Positions 54,199 to 63,501 of a stretch of 64,000 bases of DNA are shown in pieces. Position 1 is the first letter of the stretch; each line of letters starts with the position of its first letter. This stretch comes from Micromonospora sp. CCTCC AA 2012012 (GTDB taxonomy: Bacteria; Actinomycetota; Actinomycetes; Mycobacteriales; Micromonosporaceae), in NCBI RefSeq assembly GCF_040499845.1, contig NZ_CP159342.1, positions 3,782,001 to 3,846,000 of the forward strand, read 5' to 3'. The notes beneath the pieces are model-generated. The model was given only the letters and a program-made list of their open reading frames with translations, was not told the origin of the DNA and ran no database searches. The position numbers and the translations under genes are program-made.

Positions 54199-54231
54199 GA
54201 GAGGGCCCCGGTCGATGCCCGGGGCCCTCTC
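54199..54231 (-). terminator. Terminator after the MMPL gene
   Basis: A perfect 13-bp inverted repeat (GAGAGGGCCCCGG at 54199-54211, complement at 54219-54231, 7-base loop) begins about 10 bases after the MMPL stop on the minus strand. Confidence 0.8.
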
Positions 54232-54241
54232 GGCGCGGTGG

Positions 54242-56458
54242 TCAGCGGGCGCCGACCAGCTCCGGGGTGGGCGTCGGCGGGTCGGCCGGCGGGGTCGCCA
54301 CCCGGCCGCGCAGGAAGCGCGGCGCCCACCAGTTGGCGTCACCGAGCAGCGTCATCAGCGACGGCAGCACCACCGCCCGGATGATCGTGGCGTCCAGCAG
54401 GATCGCCGCGGCCAGGCCGATGCCGAGCTGCTTCATGTCGATCGTGCTCAGCGAGGCGAAGATCGCGAAGACGCCGACCATCACGATCGCCGCGCTGGTC
54501 ACCACGCCCGCCGACGAGGTGATCCCGTACGCCACCGCGTCACGGTTCGGCATGCCCGCCCGGACCCCCTCGCGGATCCGGCTGACCACGAAGACGTGGT
54601 AGTCCATGGAGAGGCCGAAGAGCACCACGAAGAGGAAGAGCGGCAGCCAGGAGACGATCGCTCCCATCGAGGTGAACCCGAGCAGCCCGCCGGCCCAGTC
54701 GCCCTGGAAGACCAGCACCAGCAGCCCGTACGCGGCCCCGGCGGAGAGCAGGTTGAGCACGATCGAGGTGAGCGCGACCACCACCGACCGGAAGGTCAGC
54801 ACCATCACCAGGAAGGTCAGCACCAGCACGAAGCCCATCACCAGCGGCAGCTTGTCCCGGATGTGCGCGGCGTAGTCCTCGCTGTCGGCGACGCCGCCGC
54901 CGATCGCGTACTCGATGCCGGGGATGCCGCGCAGGGTGGCGGGTGCCAGGTCGTCACGGAGCCGGTGCAGCGAGCGGGCCGCCTCGTCGGTGCGGCTCGC
55001 GTACGGGGTGGCCACCTCCAGCACCGACACCCGCCGGTCCGCCGACACCTTGACCTTCGGGCCGTCCCCCTCGGCCGGCGCGAAGATCGGGTCGGCGGCG
55101 GCCCGACCGGCCAGGTCGGTCAGCGCCGCCCGCACCCGGTCGGCCTGCCCGGCGGGCGCCCGCACCGCCACCAGGTGGGTGGTGCCGGTGCTCGGGAAGG
55201 CGGCGGTGAGCCGGTCGTACGCCTGCATGGCCGGGGTGGTCCGGGGCAGGTCCTCCATGCCGGGGAACTTCAGCTTCATGCCCAGCGCCGGCGCGGCCAG
55301 GGCGAGCAGCAGCCCCACCGAGACGACCAGGGTGATCCGTGGCGCCCGCAGCGCCGGGCGGAGCACCGCCGGCCAGAACCGCGGCCCCCGCCCGCCGTGC
55401 CGCCCGGTACGCGGGGCGGTGAGCCGCCACAGCAGCGGCACCCGGGGCCGGTCGACCCAGCGGCCCAGCTTGGCCAGGAGCGCCGGCAGCACGGTCAGCG
55501 AGCCGGTCACCGCGACCGCGACCACCAGGATCGAGCCGACGGCGAGCGAGGAGAAGACCGCGTCGTTGGCGAGCAGCAGCCCGGCCATCGAGATGATCAC
55601 GGCGAAGCCGGAGACCACCACGGCGTGCCCGGAGGTCTCCGCCGCGATCTCCACCGCGTCCAGGCCGGAGCGGCCCCTGGCGCGTTCCTCGCGTTCCCGC
55701 CGCACGTAGAAGAGCGAGTAGTCGACGCCGACGGCCATGCCGATCAGCAGGATCACGCTGGAGGTGGTGTCGGTGGCCGGCACCAGGTGCGAGGCGAGGG
55801 TGGAGAGCCCCATCGCCGCCGCCACCGAGCTGAGCGCGAGCAGCACCGGCACGCCGGCCGCGATCAGCGCCCCGAACGCGATGATCAGAATGGCCAGGGT
55901 GACCGGCAGGCTGAGCAGCTCGGCCCGCTTGAAGTCCTTGCCGAGGGTGTCGTCGAGGGCCCGGTTGATCGACGGGCCGCCGACCTGTTCGACCCGTAGT
56001 CCCGGGTGCGCCGCCTGGACCTGCGCGGTGGTGTCCCGCAGCGGCTGCACCCGGTCGGAGGCGGTCTTCGGGTCGCCGGACATGGTGACCGGCAGCAGCA
56101 GCGCGGCGCCGTCGCGGGACGGCACCGGCGTACCGACCGAGGCGACGCCGGTCACCTGGCGCAGCCGCGCCGCCGCGTCGTCGGCCGCGGCCTTCGCGGC
56201 GGTCGGGTCGAGCGCCCCGGTGCGCGGCGTGATCAGCACGTTCTCCACGGCGGGGTCGTCGAAGTGGCCGCCGTCGACGATCAGCTGGGCGCGTCCCGCC
56301 TCGCCGATCGCCATGTCCCTGTCCGTCGCCTCGGTGAGGCCCGCGGCGTTGCCGCCGACGAAGCACACCGCCACGAACACCACCCACAGCGCGATGGCCC
56401 GCCACGGGTGCTCCGCACTCCACCGCGCCAACCGCACCGTCACCGGTCGCCTGCCCAT
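54242..56458 (-). CDS. MMPL/RND-family transporter
   Basis: A 738-residue RND-superfamily membrane protein. It has two homologous halves, each with one helix, a large external loop and five further helices. The first half has GMAVGVDYSLFYVRREREER and the second FGLSMDYHVFVVSRIREG, both carrying the GxxxDY/F proton-relay motif typical of MmpL and SCO-type exporters. Substrates of relatives are lipids or secondary metabolites. ATG 56458 has TGGAGGGGG upstream. A dyad between TAGCGT and the start (56478-56496) suggests repression by an unlinked regulator. Confidence 0.9.
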   Translation of the reverse strand: MGRRPVTVRLARWSAEHPWRAIALWVVFVAVCFVGGNAAGLTEATDRDMAIGEAGRAQLIVDGGHFDDPAVENVLITPRTGALDPTAAKAAADDAAARLRQVTGVASVGTPVPSRDGAALLLPVTMSGDPKTASDRVQPLRDTTAQVQAAHPGLRVEQVGGPSINRALDDTLGKDFKRAELLSLPVTLAILIIAFGALIAAGVPVLLALSSVAAAMGLSTLASHLVPATDTTSSVILLIGMAVGVDYSLFYVRREREERARGRSGLDAVEIAAETSGHAVVVSGFAVIISMAGLLLANDAVFSSLAVGSILVVAVAVTGSLTVLPALLAKLGRWVDRPRVPLLWRLTAPRTGRHGGRGPRFWPAVLRPALRAPRITLVVSVGLLLALAAPALGMKLKFPGMEDLPRTTPAMQAYDRLTAAFPSTGTTHLVAVRAPAGQADRVRAALTDLAGRAAADPIFAPAEGDGPKVKVSADRRVSVLEVATPYASRTDEAARSLHRLRDDLAPATLRGIPGIEYAIGGGVADSEDYAAHIRDKLPLVMGFVLVLTFLVMVLTFRSVVVALTSIVLNLLSAGAAYGLLVLVFQGDWAGGLLGFTSMGAIVSWLPLFLFVVLFGLSMDYHVFVVSRIREGVRAGMPNRDAVAYGITSSAGVVTSAAIVMVGVFAIFASLSTIDMKQLGIGLAAAILLDATIIRAVVLPSLMTLLGDANWWAPRFLRGRVATPPADPPTPTPELVGAR

Positions 56459-56477
56459 ACCCGGGTCCCCCTCCACG

Positions 56478-56496
56478 CGTCGGTCCTGCACCGACG
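56478..56496 (-). promoter_or_regulatory. Dyad upstream of the MMPL gene
   Basis: CGTCGGT-CCTGC-ACCGACG is a 7-bp perfect inverted repeat between a possible -10 box (TAGCGT, 56503-56508 on the minus strand) and the ribosome binding site. The position suits a repressor operator. Confidence 0.4.
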
Positions 56497-56692
56497 GTGC
56501 TGACGCTAGGCAGGGCGGAGGGCCCGGACATCGGGGATCGGCCCCGGCTCGTCCCGGATCCGGCGAGCACCGGCCGGCCGGCCCGGCGGGGGTCGGCCAA
56601 CCGGACAGAAAGGACCTTTCAGGGTACGAACCCGGGGGCGCGCCGGGAGCGCCCGGTGCGGCACACCGGCGCAACCCCGAGCCGTGTCGGGG

Positions 56693-57550
56693 TCATCCCC
56701 GGAGGGTTCCCCGGGGCCGTGGCTGGCAGCGCGGGCAGCTGAACGACGACCGGTTCATGAACGCCTCCCGCCGGATCGGCGCCCCGCACCGTCGGCAGGG
56801 CTCCCCCTCCCGGCCGTACGCGTTCAGCGACCGGTCGAAGTAGCCGCTCTCGCCGTTGACGTTGACGTACAGCTCGTCGAAGCTGGTGCCACCCTGCTTG
56901 ATCGCCTCACCCAGCACGTCCCGGACGTGCCCGAGCAGCCGTCGCGCGGCCGGGGCGGTCAGCGCGTCGGTGGGTCGGGCGCCGTGCAGCTTCGCCCGCC
57001 ACAGCGCCTCGTCGGCATAGATGTTGCCCACCCCGGAGATCAGGGTCTGGTCGAGCAGCGCCCGCTTCACCTCGGTCCGCCGCCGGCGCAGCGCCGCCAC
57101 GAAGGCGTCGTCGGAGAACTCCGGGTCCATCGGGTCCCGGGCGATGTGGGCGATCTCGGCGGGCAGCTCCGCGCCGCCCTCGGAGACCGAGAGGCCGCCG
57201 AACGTGCGCTGGTCGACGAAGCGCAGCTCCGGACCGTCGTCGGCGAACCGGAACCGGACCCGCAGGTGCAGCTCGTCGGCCGCCCCGACCGGCTGGAGCA
57301 GCAGCTGGCCGGACATGCCGAGGTGGCCGATCAGGGCGTCCCCGCTGTCCAGCGGCAGCCACAGGTACTTGCCGCGGCGCCGGACGTCGGTCACCGTCCG
57401 GTCGGCGAGCACGTCGGCGAAGTGCGCGCCGCCCGGGGCGTGCCGGCGTACCGCGCGGGGATGACGCACCTCGACCGTGGTGATCCGCCGGCCGGTGACC
57501 CACTGGGCCAGGCCCTGCCGGACCGTCTCGACCTCGGGCAGCTCAGGCAC
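56693..57550 (-). CDS. mutM: Formamidopyrimidine-DNA glycosylase
   Basis: Removes 8-oxoguanine and formamidopyrimidines from DNA. The 285-residue product starts [13 protein letters not shown] after the initiator (catalytic Pro and Glu exposed). It has [14 protein letters not shown] with the conserved lysine, HLGMSGQLL, the helix-two-turn-helix region ([20 protein letters not shown]) and the zinc finger CRRCGAPI plus CPRCQ. GTG 57550 overlaps rnc by eight bases. A 7-bp hairpin (ACCCCGA/TCGGGGT, 56674-56693) overlaps the stop codon and may end the transcript. Confidence 0.96.
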   Translation of the reverse strand: MPELPEVETVRQGLAQWVTGRRITTVEVRHPRAVRRHAPGGAHFADVLADRTVTDVRRRGKYLWLPLDSGDALIGHLGMSGQLLLQPVGAADELHLRVRFRFADDGPELRFVDQRTFGGLSVSEGGAELPAEIAHIARDPMDPEFSDDAFVAALRRRRTEVKRALLDQTLISGVGNIYADEALWRAKLHGARPTDALTAPAARRLLGHVRDVLGEAIKQGGTSFDELYVNVNGESGYFDRSLNAYGREGEPCRRCGAPIRREAFMNRSSFSCPRCQPRPRGTLRG

Positions 57551-58352
57551 GGCCGGCGCCCGCCTCGGCGGCGTCCGACTCGGCCTTCGCCTCCTCCTCC
57601 GCCTTCGCGGCGGCCTCCGCCTCGGCCTTCGCCGTCGCCTCGGCCTGCTCGGTGAGCATCCGCCAGGCCGACTCGGCGGCCCGCTGCTCGGCTTCCTTCT
57701 TGCTGCGGCCGTCCGCGCCGCCGTAGCGGTTGCCGGCCACCACCACCCACGCGGTGAACGTCTTCAGGTGGTCCGGCCCGGTCCCCTCGATCCGGTACTC
57801 CGGGACGCCCAGCCCCAGCGCGGCGGTCAGCTCCTGGAGGCTGGTCTTCCAGTCCAGGGCGGCGCCCCGGCCGGCCGACTCGGCCATCAACGGGTCGAAG
57901 AGCCGGTGGATCACGATGGCGGCGGTGTCCAGGCCGTACTGGAGGTAGATCGCGCCGAGCAGCGCCTCCAGGGTGTCGGCCAGGATGCTCGCCTTGTCCC
58001 GGCCCCCGGTGCTCTCCTCGCCCTTGCCGAGCAGGAGGTAGGCGCCGAGCCCGTCCGGGCCGAGGCCGCGCGCCACGTCGGCGAGGGCCCGCATGTTCAC
58101 CACGCTGGCCCGCAGCTTGGCGAGCTGCCCTTCGGGCAGGTCCGGGTGGTTCTGGAAGAGCGCGGTGGTGATCACCACCCCGAGCACCGAGTCGCCCAGG
58201 AACTCCAGCCGCTCGTTGGTGGGCAGGCCACCGTTCTCGTACGCGTACGAGCGGTGGGTCAGCGCGCGCTCCAGCAGCTCCGGGTCGAGCGACACCCCGA
58301 AGGCCGTCTCCAGGTGACCGACGGGAGCCCGTCGCCGCTTGTCGTTCGTCAT
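57543..58352 (-). CDS. rnc: Ribonuclease III
   Basis: Double-strand-specific RNase for rRNA and mRNA processing. The 269-residue product has the nuclease domain with the signature [33 protein letters not shown] and [15 protein letters not shown], carrying the catalytic acidic residues. A dsRNA-binding domain follows ([36 protein letters not shown]). A ~35-residue Ala/Glu/Lys tail ends the protein. ATG 58352 overlaps the plsX stop (ATGA). It belongs to the DUF177-rpmF-plsX-rnc-mutM run. Confidence 0.96.
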   Translation of the reverse strand: MTNDKRRRAPVGHLETAFGVSLDPELLERALTHRSYAYENGGLPTNERLEFLGDSVLGVVITTALFQNHPDLPEGQLAKLRASVVNMRALADVARGLGPDGLGAYLLLGKGEESTGGRDKASILADTLEALLGAIYLQYGLDTAAIVIHRLFDPLMAESAGRGAALDWKTSLQELTAALGLGVPEYRIEGTGPDHLKTFTAWVVVAGNRYGGADGRSKKEAEQRAAESAWRMLTEQAEATAKAEAEAAAKAEEEAKAESDAAEAGAGRA

Positions 58353-59419
58353 GGCTTTACCTCGTTGCTGGGTGCGGGATCCTGCGGAATGCCGTCGAGC
58401 AGGCCGGAGATCAGATCGGTGGCGCCCCGACGCCACAGGTGGGCGGCGAGGGCGATGCCGGAGGCGACGTCGTCGGGTCGGGCCGCGCCGTGGCACACGA
58501 CCACCGTGCCGCAGACGCCGAGCAGGGCCGCCGCTCGGGGGGCGCCACCGCTGTCGGGGGGACCGCCGGCCATCGCGTACGCGCCCTCGATCGCCTTGAG
58601 CAGCACGTTACCGGTGAACCCGTCGGTGACCACCACGTCGGCGCGCGCGCCGAGGGCGACGTCGTACCCCTCGACCAGGCCGACGTAGCGGGAGCCGCAG
58701 GGCAGCGGCACCGCGGCGAGCGCCGGGTCGGCGGCGCGGCGCAGGCGGTCGCCCTTGCCGGCCTCGGTGCCGACGGAGAGGAGGCCGACCCGGGGCGCGG
58801 CCACGCCGTGCGCCACCGCGGAATAGGCGGCGCCGAGGACGGCGTGCCGGGCGAGGGTGGCCGCGCGGGGCTCCAGCGAACCGCCGACGTCCAGCAGGAC
58901 CACCGGACCGGCGACGGCCGGCAGGGTGGCCACCAGGGCGGGTCGGCGTACGCCCGCCCACCGGCCCAGGCCGAGTGCGGCGGCGGTGACGGTCGCGCCG
59001 GTCGCGCCGGCCGAGACGAGCGCGTCCGCGAGACCGTCGCGGACGGCGGTGACCGCCGCGCGGACCGTGCTGTGGGCGCGGGCGGCGACGGGGTGATCGC
59101 CCATGCCGACGGCGTGGCGCACCGGGCGGACCGAGATCCGGGCGCGTTGCGCCGGTTCGAGGGCGTCGATCAGCCCGCCGGCCACCTCTTCGGGGCCGAC
59201 GAGCAGCAGATGCAGGTCGGGGTCGGTACGCACCGCACGCAGAGCGCCGTCAACCACGACGGCGGGAGCATCGTCCCCGCCGAGGAGGTCAACGGCGATC
59301 CGCGCGGTGCCCGGCTCCGTCGAGGGGTCGACCGCGTCGCGGTCGGCGTCGGAGGGAGCCGGGACACCGGGGGACTGCCAGGGTGCGCGCGCCACCCGAC
59401 CCGCGGTCGGGGGCGTCAC
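58349..59419 (-). CDS. plsX: Phosphate acyltransferase PlsX
   Basis: Converts acyl-ACP to acyl-phosphate for phospholipid synthesis. The 356-residue product has [20 protein letters not shown] (usual form GGDHAP; His is Asp here), [38 protein letters not shown] and [21 protein letters not shown]. The first ~38 residues are a variable Pro/Asp/Arg-rich lead. The GTG at 59419 is 12 bases after rpmF but its ribosome binding site is weak, so a later start is possible. The rpmF-plsX-rnc order is conserved widely. Confidence 0.93.
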   Translation of the reverse strand: MTPPTAGRVARAPWQSPGVPAPSDADRDAVDPSTEPGTARIAVDLLGGDDAPAVVVDGALRAVRTDPDLHLLLVGPEEVAGGLIDALEPAQRARISVRPVRHAVGMGDHPVAARAHSTVRAAVTAVRDGLADALVSAGATGATVTAAALGLGRWAGVRRPALVATLPAVAGPVVLLDVGGSLEPRAATLARHAVLGAAYSAVAHGVAAPRVGLLSVGTEAGKGDRLRRAADPALAAVPLPCGSRYVGLVEGYDVALGARADVVVTDGFTGNVLLKAIEGAYAMAGGPPDSGGAPRAAALLGVCGTVVVCHGAARPDDVASGIALAAHLWRRGATDLISGLLDGIPQDPAPSNEVKP

Positions 59420-59431
59420 TCGGCGTCCAGG

Positions 59432-59605
59432 TCAGACCTCGAGGACCTGGCGGCCGTTGTACGTGCCGCAGACGGAGCACGCCGCGTGCGGCAGCTTCGG
59501 CGACTTGCACTGCGGGCAGGCCACGGTCGCGACCACGGCCGCCTTCCAGTTCGCCCGGCGGGACCGGGTGTTGCTGCGCGACATCTTGCGCTTGGGGACG
59601 GCCAC
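59432..59605 (-). CDS. rpmF: 50S ribosomal protein L32
   Basis: A 57-residue L32. It starts MAVPKRKMSRSNTRSRRANW and keeps both zinc-ribbon pairs, CPQCKSPKLPHAACSVCG, so it is the zinc-binding (C+) form. The GTG at 59605 has GAGGAGTAGG upstream. It begins five bases after the DUF177 stop, the usual yceD-rpmF pairing. Confidence 0.96.
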   Translation of the reverse strand: MAVPKRKMSRSNTRSRRANWKAAVVATVACPQCKSPKLPHAACSVCGTYNGRQVLEV

Positions 59606-59610
59606 GGTTC

Positions 59611-60174
59611 CTACTCCTCTGTACGGTTCAGTTGCGACAGGCTCGCCCAACGCGGGTCGATCTCCTGGTGGCTGTGGTCGGCCGGCAGATCGTCCCAGTG
59701 CACCCCACACTCGGGGCACAGGCCTGGGCAGTCCTCCCGGCAGAGCGGGTTGGTCGGCAGCTTGAGCACCACCGCGTCCCGCAGCGCCGGTTCCAGGTCG
59801 ATCAGATCGTCCTGCATCCGGCCCACCTCGTCCTCGTCGGTCGTCTCGTCCGTGGTGCTGTTCTCGTACGCGTACAGCTCCTGGACGTTGACGACCACCG
59901 AGTCGTCGATCTCGCGTAGGCAGCGGCCGCACTCGCCCTTGACGGGACCGGTGATGGTCCCGGAGACGAGCACGCCCTCGGACACCGACTCCAACCTCAG
60001 GTCGAGGTCGAGGTCCGCGCCTTCCGGCACGCCGATCAACTCCACGCCGAGGTCCGCCGGTGCCGGCACAGCCCGCTTGACCGTACGCAACGCACCAGGG
60101 CGGCGCGGCAGGTCCCTCGTGTCGAGGACCAGCGGCGACCTGGGGTTGAGTGATGAAGACGAGTGTTTGGGCAT
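59611..60174 (-). CDS. DUF177 (YceD) family protein
   Basis: A 187-residue DUF177 protein, linked to 23S rRNA accumulation in bacteria and plants. The core has LVLDTRDLPRRPGALRTVKR and VSEGVLVSGTITGPVKGECGRCL (two conserved cysteines), an acidic ENSTTDETTDEDEVG loop, and the C-terminal CREDCPGLCPECG cluster that could bind a metal. The start overlaps no other gene; its ATG at 60174 follows a short AAAAAAGG-containing gap. It is probably the first gene of the rpmF-plsX-rnc-mutM transcript. Confidence 0.93.
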   Translation of the reverse strand: MPKHSSSSLNPRSPLVLDTRDLPRRPGALRTVKRAVPAPADLGVELIGVPEGADLDLDLRLESVSEGVLVSGTITGPVKGECGRCLREIDDSVVVNVQELYAYENSTTDETTDEDEVGRMQDDLIDLEPALRDAVVLKLPTNPLCREDCPGLCPECGVHWDDLPADHSHQEIDPRWASLSQLNRTEE

Positions 60175-60283
60175 AGTCAGACTCCGGCCGGTGAGAGGCC
60201 GACAAAAAAGGTTACCTGGGCGACCACCCGACCGTCGAACCGGGGGCGTCGGGTGCCCCGCCTGTCGGCTGCCGGGGTGCCGC

Positions 60284-60781
60284 TCAGAAGGGTAGCGGGC
60301 GATCCGCCTCGTCGCCCGCGAAGGTGCCGATCTCCCGCAGCGCGTGCATCTTGTCCCGGCCCCGCTCTATCGAGGCGAGCGCCCGGGTGAGGAACTGCTC
60401 GAAGTTCGCCAGCGCGGTGTCGACGTAGTCGTCGACCTCCTCCCGCAGGCGCTGCGCCTCGGCGCGGGCCTCGGCGATGATCCGGGCGCCCTCGTGCTCG
60501 GCGGAGACCGTGATCTCGTTCACCGACACCAGGCGGGCGTGTTCCGCCTCACCCTCGCTGATGATCCGGTCGGCCTCCCGCTTGCCGGCCTCCATGATCT
60601 TGTCGCGCTCCTCCAGGAGGGCGGCGGCACGGCGCAGGTCGGCGGGGAGTTCGGCGCGCAGTTCGTCCAGGACCGCGATCATCTCGCCCCGGTCCACCAT
60701 GCAGTTGTTGCGCGACATCGGGACGGAGCGGGCCTGCTCCACCATGGCGATCAGTTCGTCGATGCGATCGAGCGGGTCCAC
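60284..60781 (-). CDS. Coiled-coil protein, DivIVA/ATP-synthase-B-like
   Basis: A 165-residue helical protein. After PLDRIDELIAMVEQARSVPM and SRNNCMVDRGEMIAVLDELR comes a long amphipathic coiled coil (EERDKIMEAGKREADRIISE, ARIIAEARAEAQRLREEVDD) and a C-terminal RALASIERGRDKMHALREI. Orthologs sit between coaD and DUF177 in many actinobacteria and are annotated as DivIVA-like or, because of the helix, as ATP synthase b subunit-like. There is no membrane helix, so the latter is unlikely. GTG 60781 with AGGAGTGAGG upstream is preferred to in-frame codons further up. Confidence 0.85.
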   Translation of the reverse strand: MDPLDRIDELIAMVEQARSVPMSRNNCMVDRGEMIAVLDELRAELPADLRRAAALLEERDKIMEAGKREADRIISEGEAEHARLVSVNEITVSAEHEGARIIAEARAEAQRLREEVDDYVDTALANFEQFLTRALASIERGRDKMHALREIGTFAGDEADRPLPF

Positions 60782-60929
60782 CGGTACCTCACTCCTGTCG
60801 TTCGTCGGCCGACCTACATGATGCGGGTTACGGCCGGGTTCCCGCTCCACCAATGATGTCGTGCGCGGGCGACAGGTGCCCCATCCGGCCCGGCCCGGCG
60901 CGTCGCGCCGGACCGCTGCGGTGGCCGGG

Positions 60930-61418
60930 TCAGCCGGGCTGCTGCGGCGTCAGCCGGGCCCGGAGCTGCTCGCGCACCAGGTCCGGGACGTGGGAGGAGA
61001 TGTCTCCGCCCCACTTGGCGACGTCCTTCACCAGGCTGGAGGAGAGGAACGAATAGAGCGGGTTGGTCGGCATGAAGAGGGTCTCCACGCCGGCCAGGCC
61101 GATGTTCATCTGCGCCATCTGCAACTCGTAGTCGAAGTCGCTGACCGCCCGCAGGCCCTTGATCAGCACACTCGCCTGCTGGGCGCGGCAGAAGTCCACC
61201 AGCAGCCCCCGGAACGACTCGACCCGCACGTTGTCGTACGACGAGGTGACCTCGCGGAGCATCTCGATCCGCTCCTCGACGGTGAACAGGCCACTCTTCG
61301 ACTGGTTGACCAGCACCCCGACGATCACCTCGTCGAAGAGCCGGCTCGCCCGGCCGATGATGTCGAGGTGTCCGTTGGTGACCGGATCGAACGAGCCGGG
61401 ACAGACCGCACGTCTCAT
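60930..61418 (-). CDS. coaD: Phosphopantetheine adenylyltransferase
   Basis: Fourth step of coenzyme A synthesis. The 162-residue product has the nucleotidyltransferase motif [20 protein letters not shown] (HxGH-type, here TNGH), [21 protein letters not shown] and [16 protein letters not shown]. All are as in the family, and the length is normal. ATG 61418 overlaps the rsmD stop (ATGA), giving the common rsmD-coaD coupling. Confidence 0.97.
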   Translation of the reverse strand: MRRAVCPGSFDPVTNGHLDIIGRASRLFDEVIVGVLVNQSKSGLFTVEERIEMLREVTSSYDNVRVESFRGLLVDFCRAQQASVLIKGLRAVSDFDYELQMAQMNIGLAGVETLFMPTNPLYSFLSSSLVKDVAKWGGDISSHVPDLVREQLRARLTPQQPG

Positions 61419-61978
61419 GATCGGCGACCGTACCAAAGGGTGGTCTCGCCGTAGCGGCGGCTGCGCTCGCCGGTGATCCCCTCCACCCAGGCGACCGGGT
61501 CGCTGCGGCTGGACCGCTCCACGACCACCAGGGCGTCCGGCGCCAGCCACCCGCCGTCGACCAGTGCGGCGAGCACCGCGGTGATCTCCTCGTCGGACAC
61601 CGCGTAGGGCGGATCGGCGAAGACCACGTCGTACGGGTCGCCGTCCGGGCCGGCGGCGAGCACGGTGGCCACCCGGCCGGTGACCAGCCGCGCGGCCGGG
61701 GCGGCTCGCAGGGCGGCGACGTTCTCCCGGATCACCCGGGCCGCCCGGGCGTCCGACTCGACCAGCAGCACGTGCTCGGCGCCCCGCGACAGCGCCTCCA
61801 GCCCGACCGCGCCGGAACCCGCGTAGAGGTCGGCGAAGCGCGCCCCGACCAGGTCCACGTGCGCCTGCACCGCGCTGAACAGCGCCTCCCGCACCCGATC
61901 GGAGGTGGGTCGGGTGCCGGCGCCGGGCGGCGCGGCGAGCCGCCGGCCGCCGAGCGTCCCGGCCACGATGCGGGTCAC
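61415..61978 (-). CDS. rsmD: 16S rRNA (guanine966-N2)-methyltransferase RsmD
   Basis: Methylates G966 of 16S rRNA. The 187-residue product starts [19 protein letters not shown], has [15 protein letters not shown], the SAM motif [19 protein letters not shown] and the catalytic [14 protein letters not shown] (DPPY). The start is GTG at 61978. In many actinobacteria recG lies directly upstream; here the LPVTG gene on the other strand sits between them. The 247 bases between rsmD and that gene contain an AT-richer stretch (62070-62103). Confidence 0.95.
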   Translation of the reverse strand: MTRIVAGTLGGRRLAAPPGAGTRPTSDRVREALFSAVQAHVDLVGARFADLYAGSGAVGLEALSRGAEHVLLVESDARAARVIRENVAALRAAPAARLVTGRVATVLAAGPDGDPYDVVFADPPYAVSDEEITAVLAALVDGGWLAPDALVVVERSSRSDPVAWVEGITGERSRRYGETTLWYGRRS

Positions 61979-62225
61979 CGTCTGCTCCTGCGCATGCCCC
62001 TGACGCTACGCGACGACCCGCGCGGGCCGGGCGACCGGCGCTGACGCCACCGTTCGATCACCGCCCGTACATCAATGATCTCAAATACATAACAGACCCT
62101 TTACGAGGTGTCGATCGACGTGACGTTCGGCGAACGGATCTCGCTAGTGTCTGCCGGGTTGCCGCGCGGACGTGGTCCCGCTCCGTCCGCCGCACCCTCC
62201 GATCCTCCCCTCATCAGGAGCAGAC

Positions 62226-63185
62226 GTGCACCGTCTCCACCTCCGGCGTGCCGCCGCCCTCACCGCCGGCGCGCTGATCGGCCTCGTGGGCGTGGCCACC
62301 GTGGCCAGCCCGGCCCTGGCCCACCACCCCCAGCCCGCCGGCAGCTACTGCGCGGCCAAGGACGGCACCGTCACCGTCAACTGGTCGGTCGGCAGCAACG
62401 TGCCCGACCTGACCGGCAAGATCACCCGGATCGAGTCCTCGGTGCCCGGTGACATCACCGGCAGCCTGGCCGTCGACGCGACCCTCGACAAGGAGGGCGG
62501 GGAGCTGCTCACCGGCACCCAGACCCACACCTACCAGGGCGCGATCCCCGAGCTGAAGCTCACCGTCGAGGCCCGCTGGATCCGCGACGACAAGGTCATC
62601 CAGACCTGGCAGAGCGTCGTCGCCCAGCCCTCGCAGGACTGCGGCCCGGCGGAGACCCCGTCGCCCACGCCCAGCTCCCCGGCGCCCAGCTCCCCCGCGC
62701 CGAGCGCCACCCCCGAGCCGAGCCGGTCGCCCGAGGTCACCCCGTCGCCGTCCGCCTCCCGCCCGGCCAGCCCCTCCGCCACGCCGTCCGCTCCGGCGGA
62801 GCCCGCCGAGCCGGTGTTCCAGCTCGAGCAGACCTGCGACAAGATGACCTTCATCGTGGAGAACCCGGCGAAGGGCATCCCCTTCACCGCCACGCTGACC
62901 ACCGAGAAGGGCGTCACCAAGAAGCTCGTCTCCCAGCCGGGCAGGACCACCTCGGTCAGCTTCGACGCGTACCCGGGCCTCAAGGTCACGGCGAAGTACG
63001 ACGTGGTCGAGGACGCCGAGACCATCCCGTACACCCAGCCGAAGGACTGCTCCGGCCAGGGTGGCGGCCTGCCGGTCACCGGCCCGGCCGCCGGCGCCAT
63101 CGTGGGCGGAGCCGTCCTGCTGCTCGCCGCGGGCGCGGTGCTCTTCGTGGTGGCCCGTCGCCGTCGGGTCCGCTTCACCGCCTGA
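62226..63185 (+). CDS. Cell-wall-anchored protein with LPVTG sorting signal
   Basis: A 319-residue surface protein. A signal peptide (AALTAGALIGLVGVATVASPALA) is followed by a first beta-rich domain (about 35-135) with a cysteine pair. A Pro/Ser/Thr/Glu linker (about 140-197) leads to a second domain (CDKMTFIVENPAKGIPFTAT). The sorting signal has GGLPVTGPAAG, a hydrophobic helix (IVGGAVLLLAAGAVLFVVA) and RRRRVRF. Sortase would link it to peptidoglycan; no sortase gene is in this window. GTG 62226 has AGGAG upstream, and TAGTGT at 62145-62150 may be its -10. Its function is unknown. Confidence 0.85.
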   Translation: MHRLHLRRAAALTAGALIGLVGVATVASPALAHHPQPAGSYCAAKDGTVTVNWSVGSNVPDLTGKITRIESSVPGDITGSLAVDATLDKEGGELLTGTQTHTYQGAIPELKLTVEARWIRDDKVIQTWQSVVAQPSQDCGPAETPSPTPSSPAPSSPAPSATPEPSRSPEVTPSPSASRPASPSATPSAPAEPAEPVFQLEQTCDKMTFIVENPAKGIPFTATLTTEKGVTKKLVSQPGRTTSVSFDAYPGLKVTAKYDVVEDAETIPYTQPKDCSGQGGGLPVTGPAAGAIVGGAVLLLAAGAVLFVVARRRRVRFTA

Positions 63186-63200
63186 CCCGTCACCGGCCCA

Positions 63201-63238
63201 GCGGGGGCGTGCCGACCACCCGGTCGGCGCGCCCCCGC
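63201..63238 (+). terminator. Strong terminator after the LPVTG gene
   Basis: A 17-bp stem with one G-U pair (63201-63217 with 63222-63238, arm starting GCGGGGGCG) and a four-base loop begins 15 bases after the stop codon. It is the most stable simple hairpin in the window. Confidence 0.8.
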
Positions 63239-63354
63239 GCCGTTCCCACCACCTCGCGCCGTTCCGCCACCACCGCGCCACGAGCGCCGCCGCCCGACGA
63301 GCCTCCGCAGCACCACGAACCCCGCCGCGCGGCGAGGACTCGCCGCAAGGTCAC

Positions 63355-63415
63355 GCTCGAACATGGAAACAGTGGCCTGCACCCGCTCCGGATGCCCCTG
63401 TTTCCCGGATCGAGC
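63355..63415. repeat. Imperfect 18-bp inverted repeat
   Basis: Arms 63355-63372 and 63398-63415 match at 15 of 18 positions (outer GCTCGA/TCGAGC, inner GGAAACAG/CTGTTTCC) around a 25-base loop. It lies in the 316-base gap between the converging LPVTG gene and recG and is less GC-rich than its surroundings. Confidence 0.75.
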
Positions 63416-63480
63416 ACGATCTTGAGCCGCCAGGCGGAGCCCGCAGCGCGTAAGCGGGGCCCGCTGGGGGGCGGCCGGAC

Positions 63481-63501
63481 GGGTGGGTGGGTGGGACGGG
63501 G
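63481..63501 (+). other. G-quadruplex-forming tract at the 3' end of recG
   Basis: The plus strand reads GGGTGGGTGGGTGGG followed by ACGGGG. Four G-triplets with single-T loops are the most stable known class of parallel quadruplex. The tract ends at the base before the recG stop codon (complement), so the recG message would be C-rich here. Confidence 0.8.

Noticed and set aside
60284..60781. ATP synthase b subunit
   Set aside because: Long helix resembles it, but there is no membrane anchor and no atp genes nearby; a DivIVA-like coiled-coil protein fits better.
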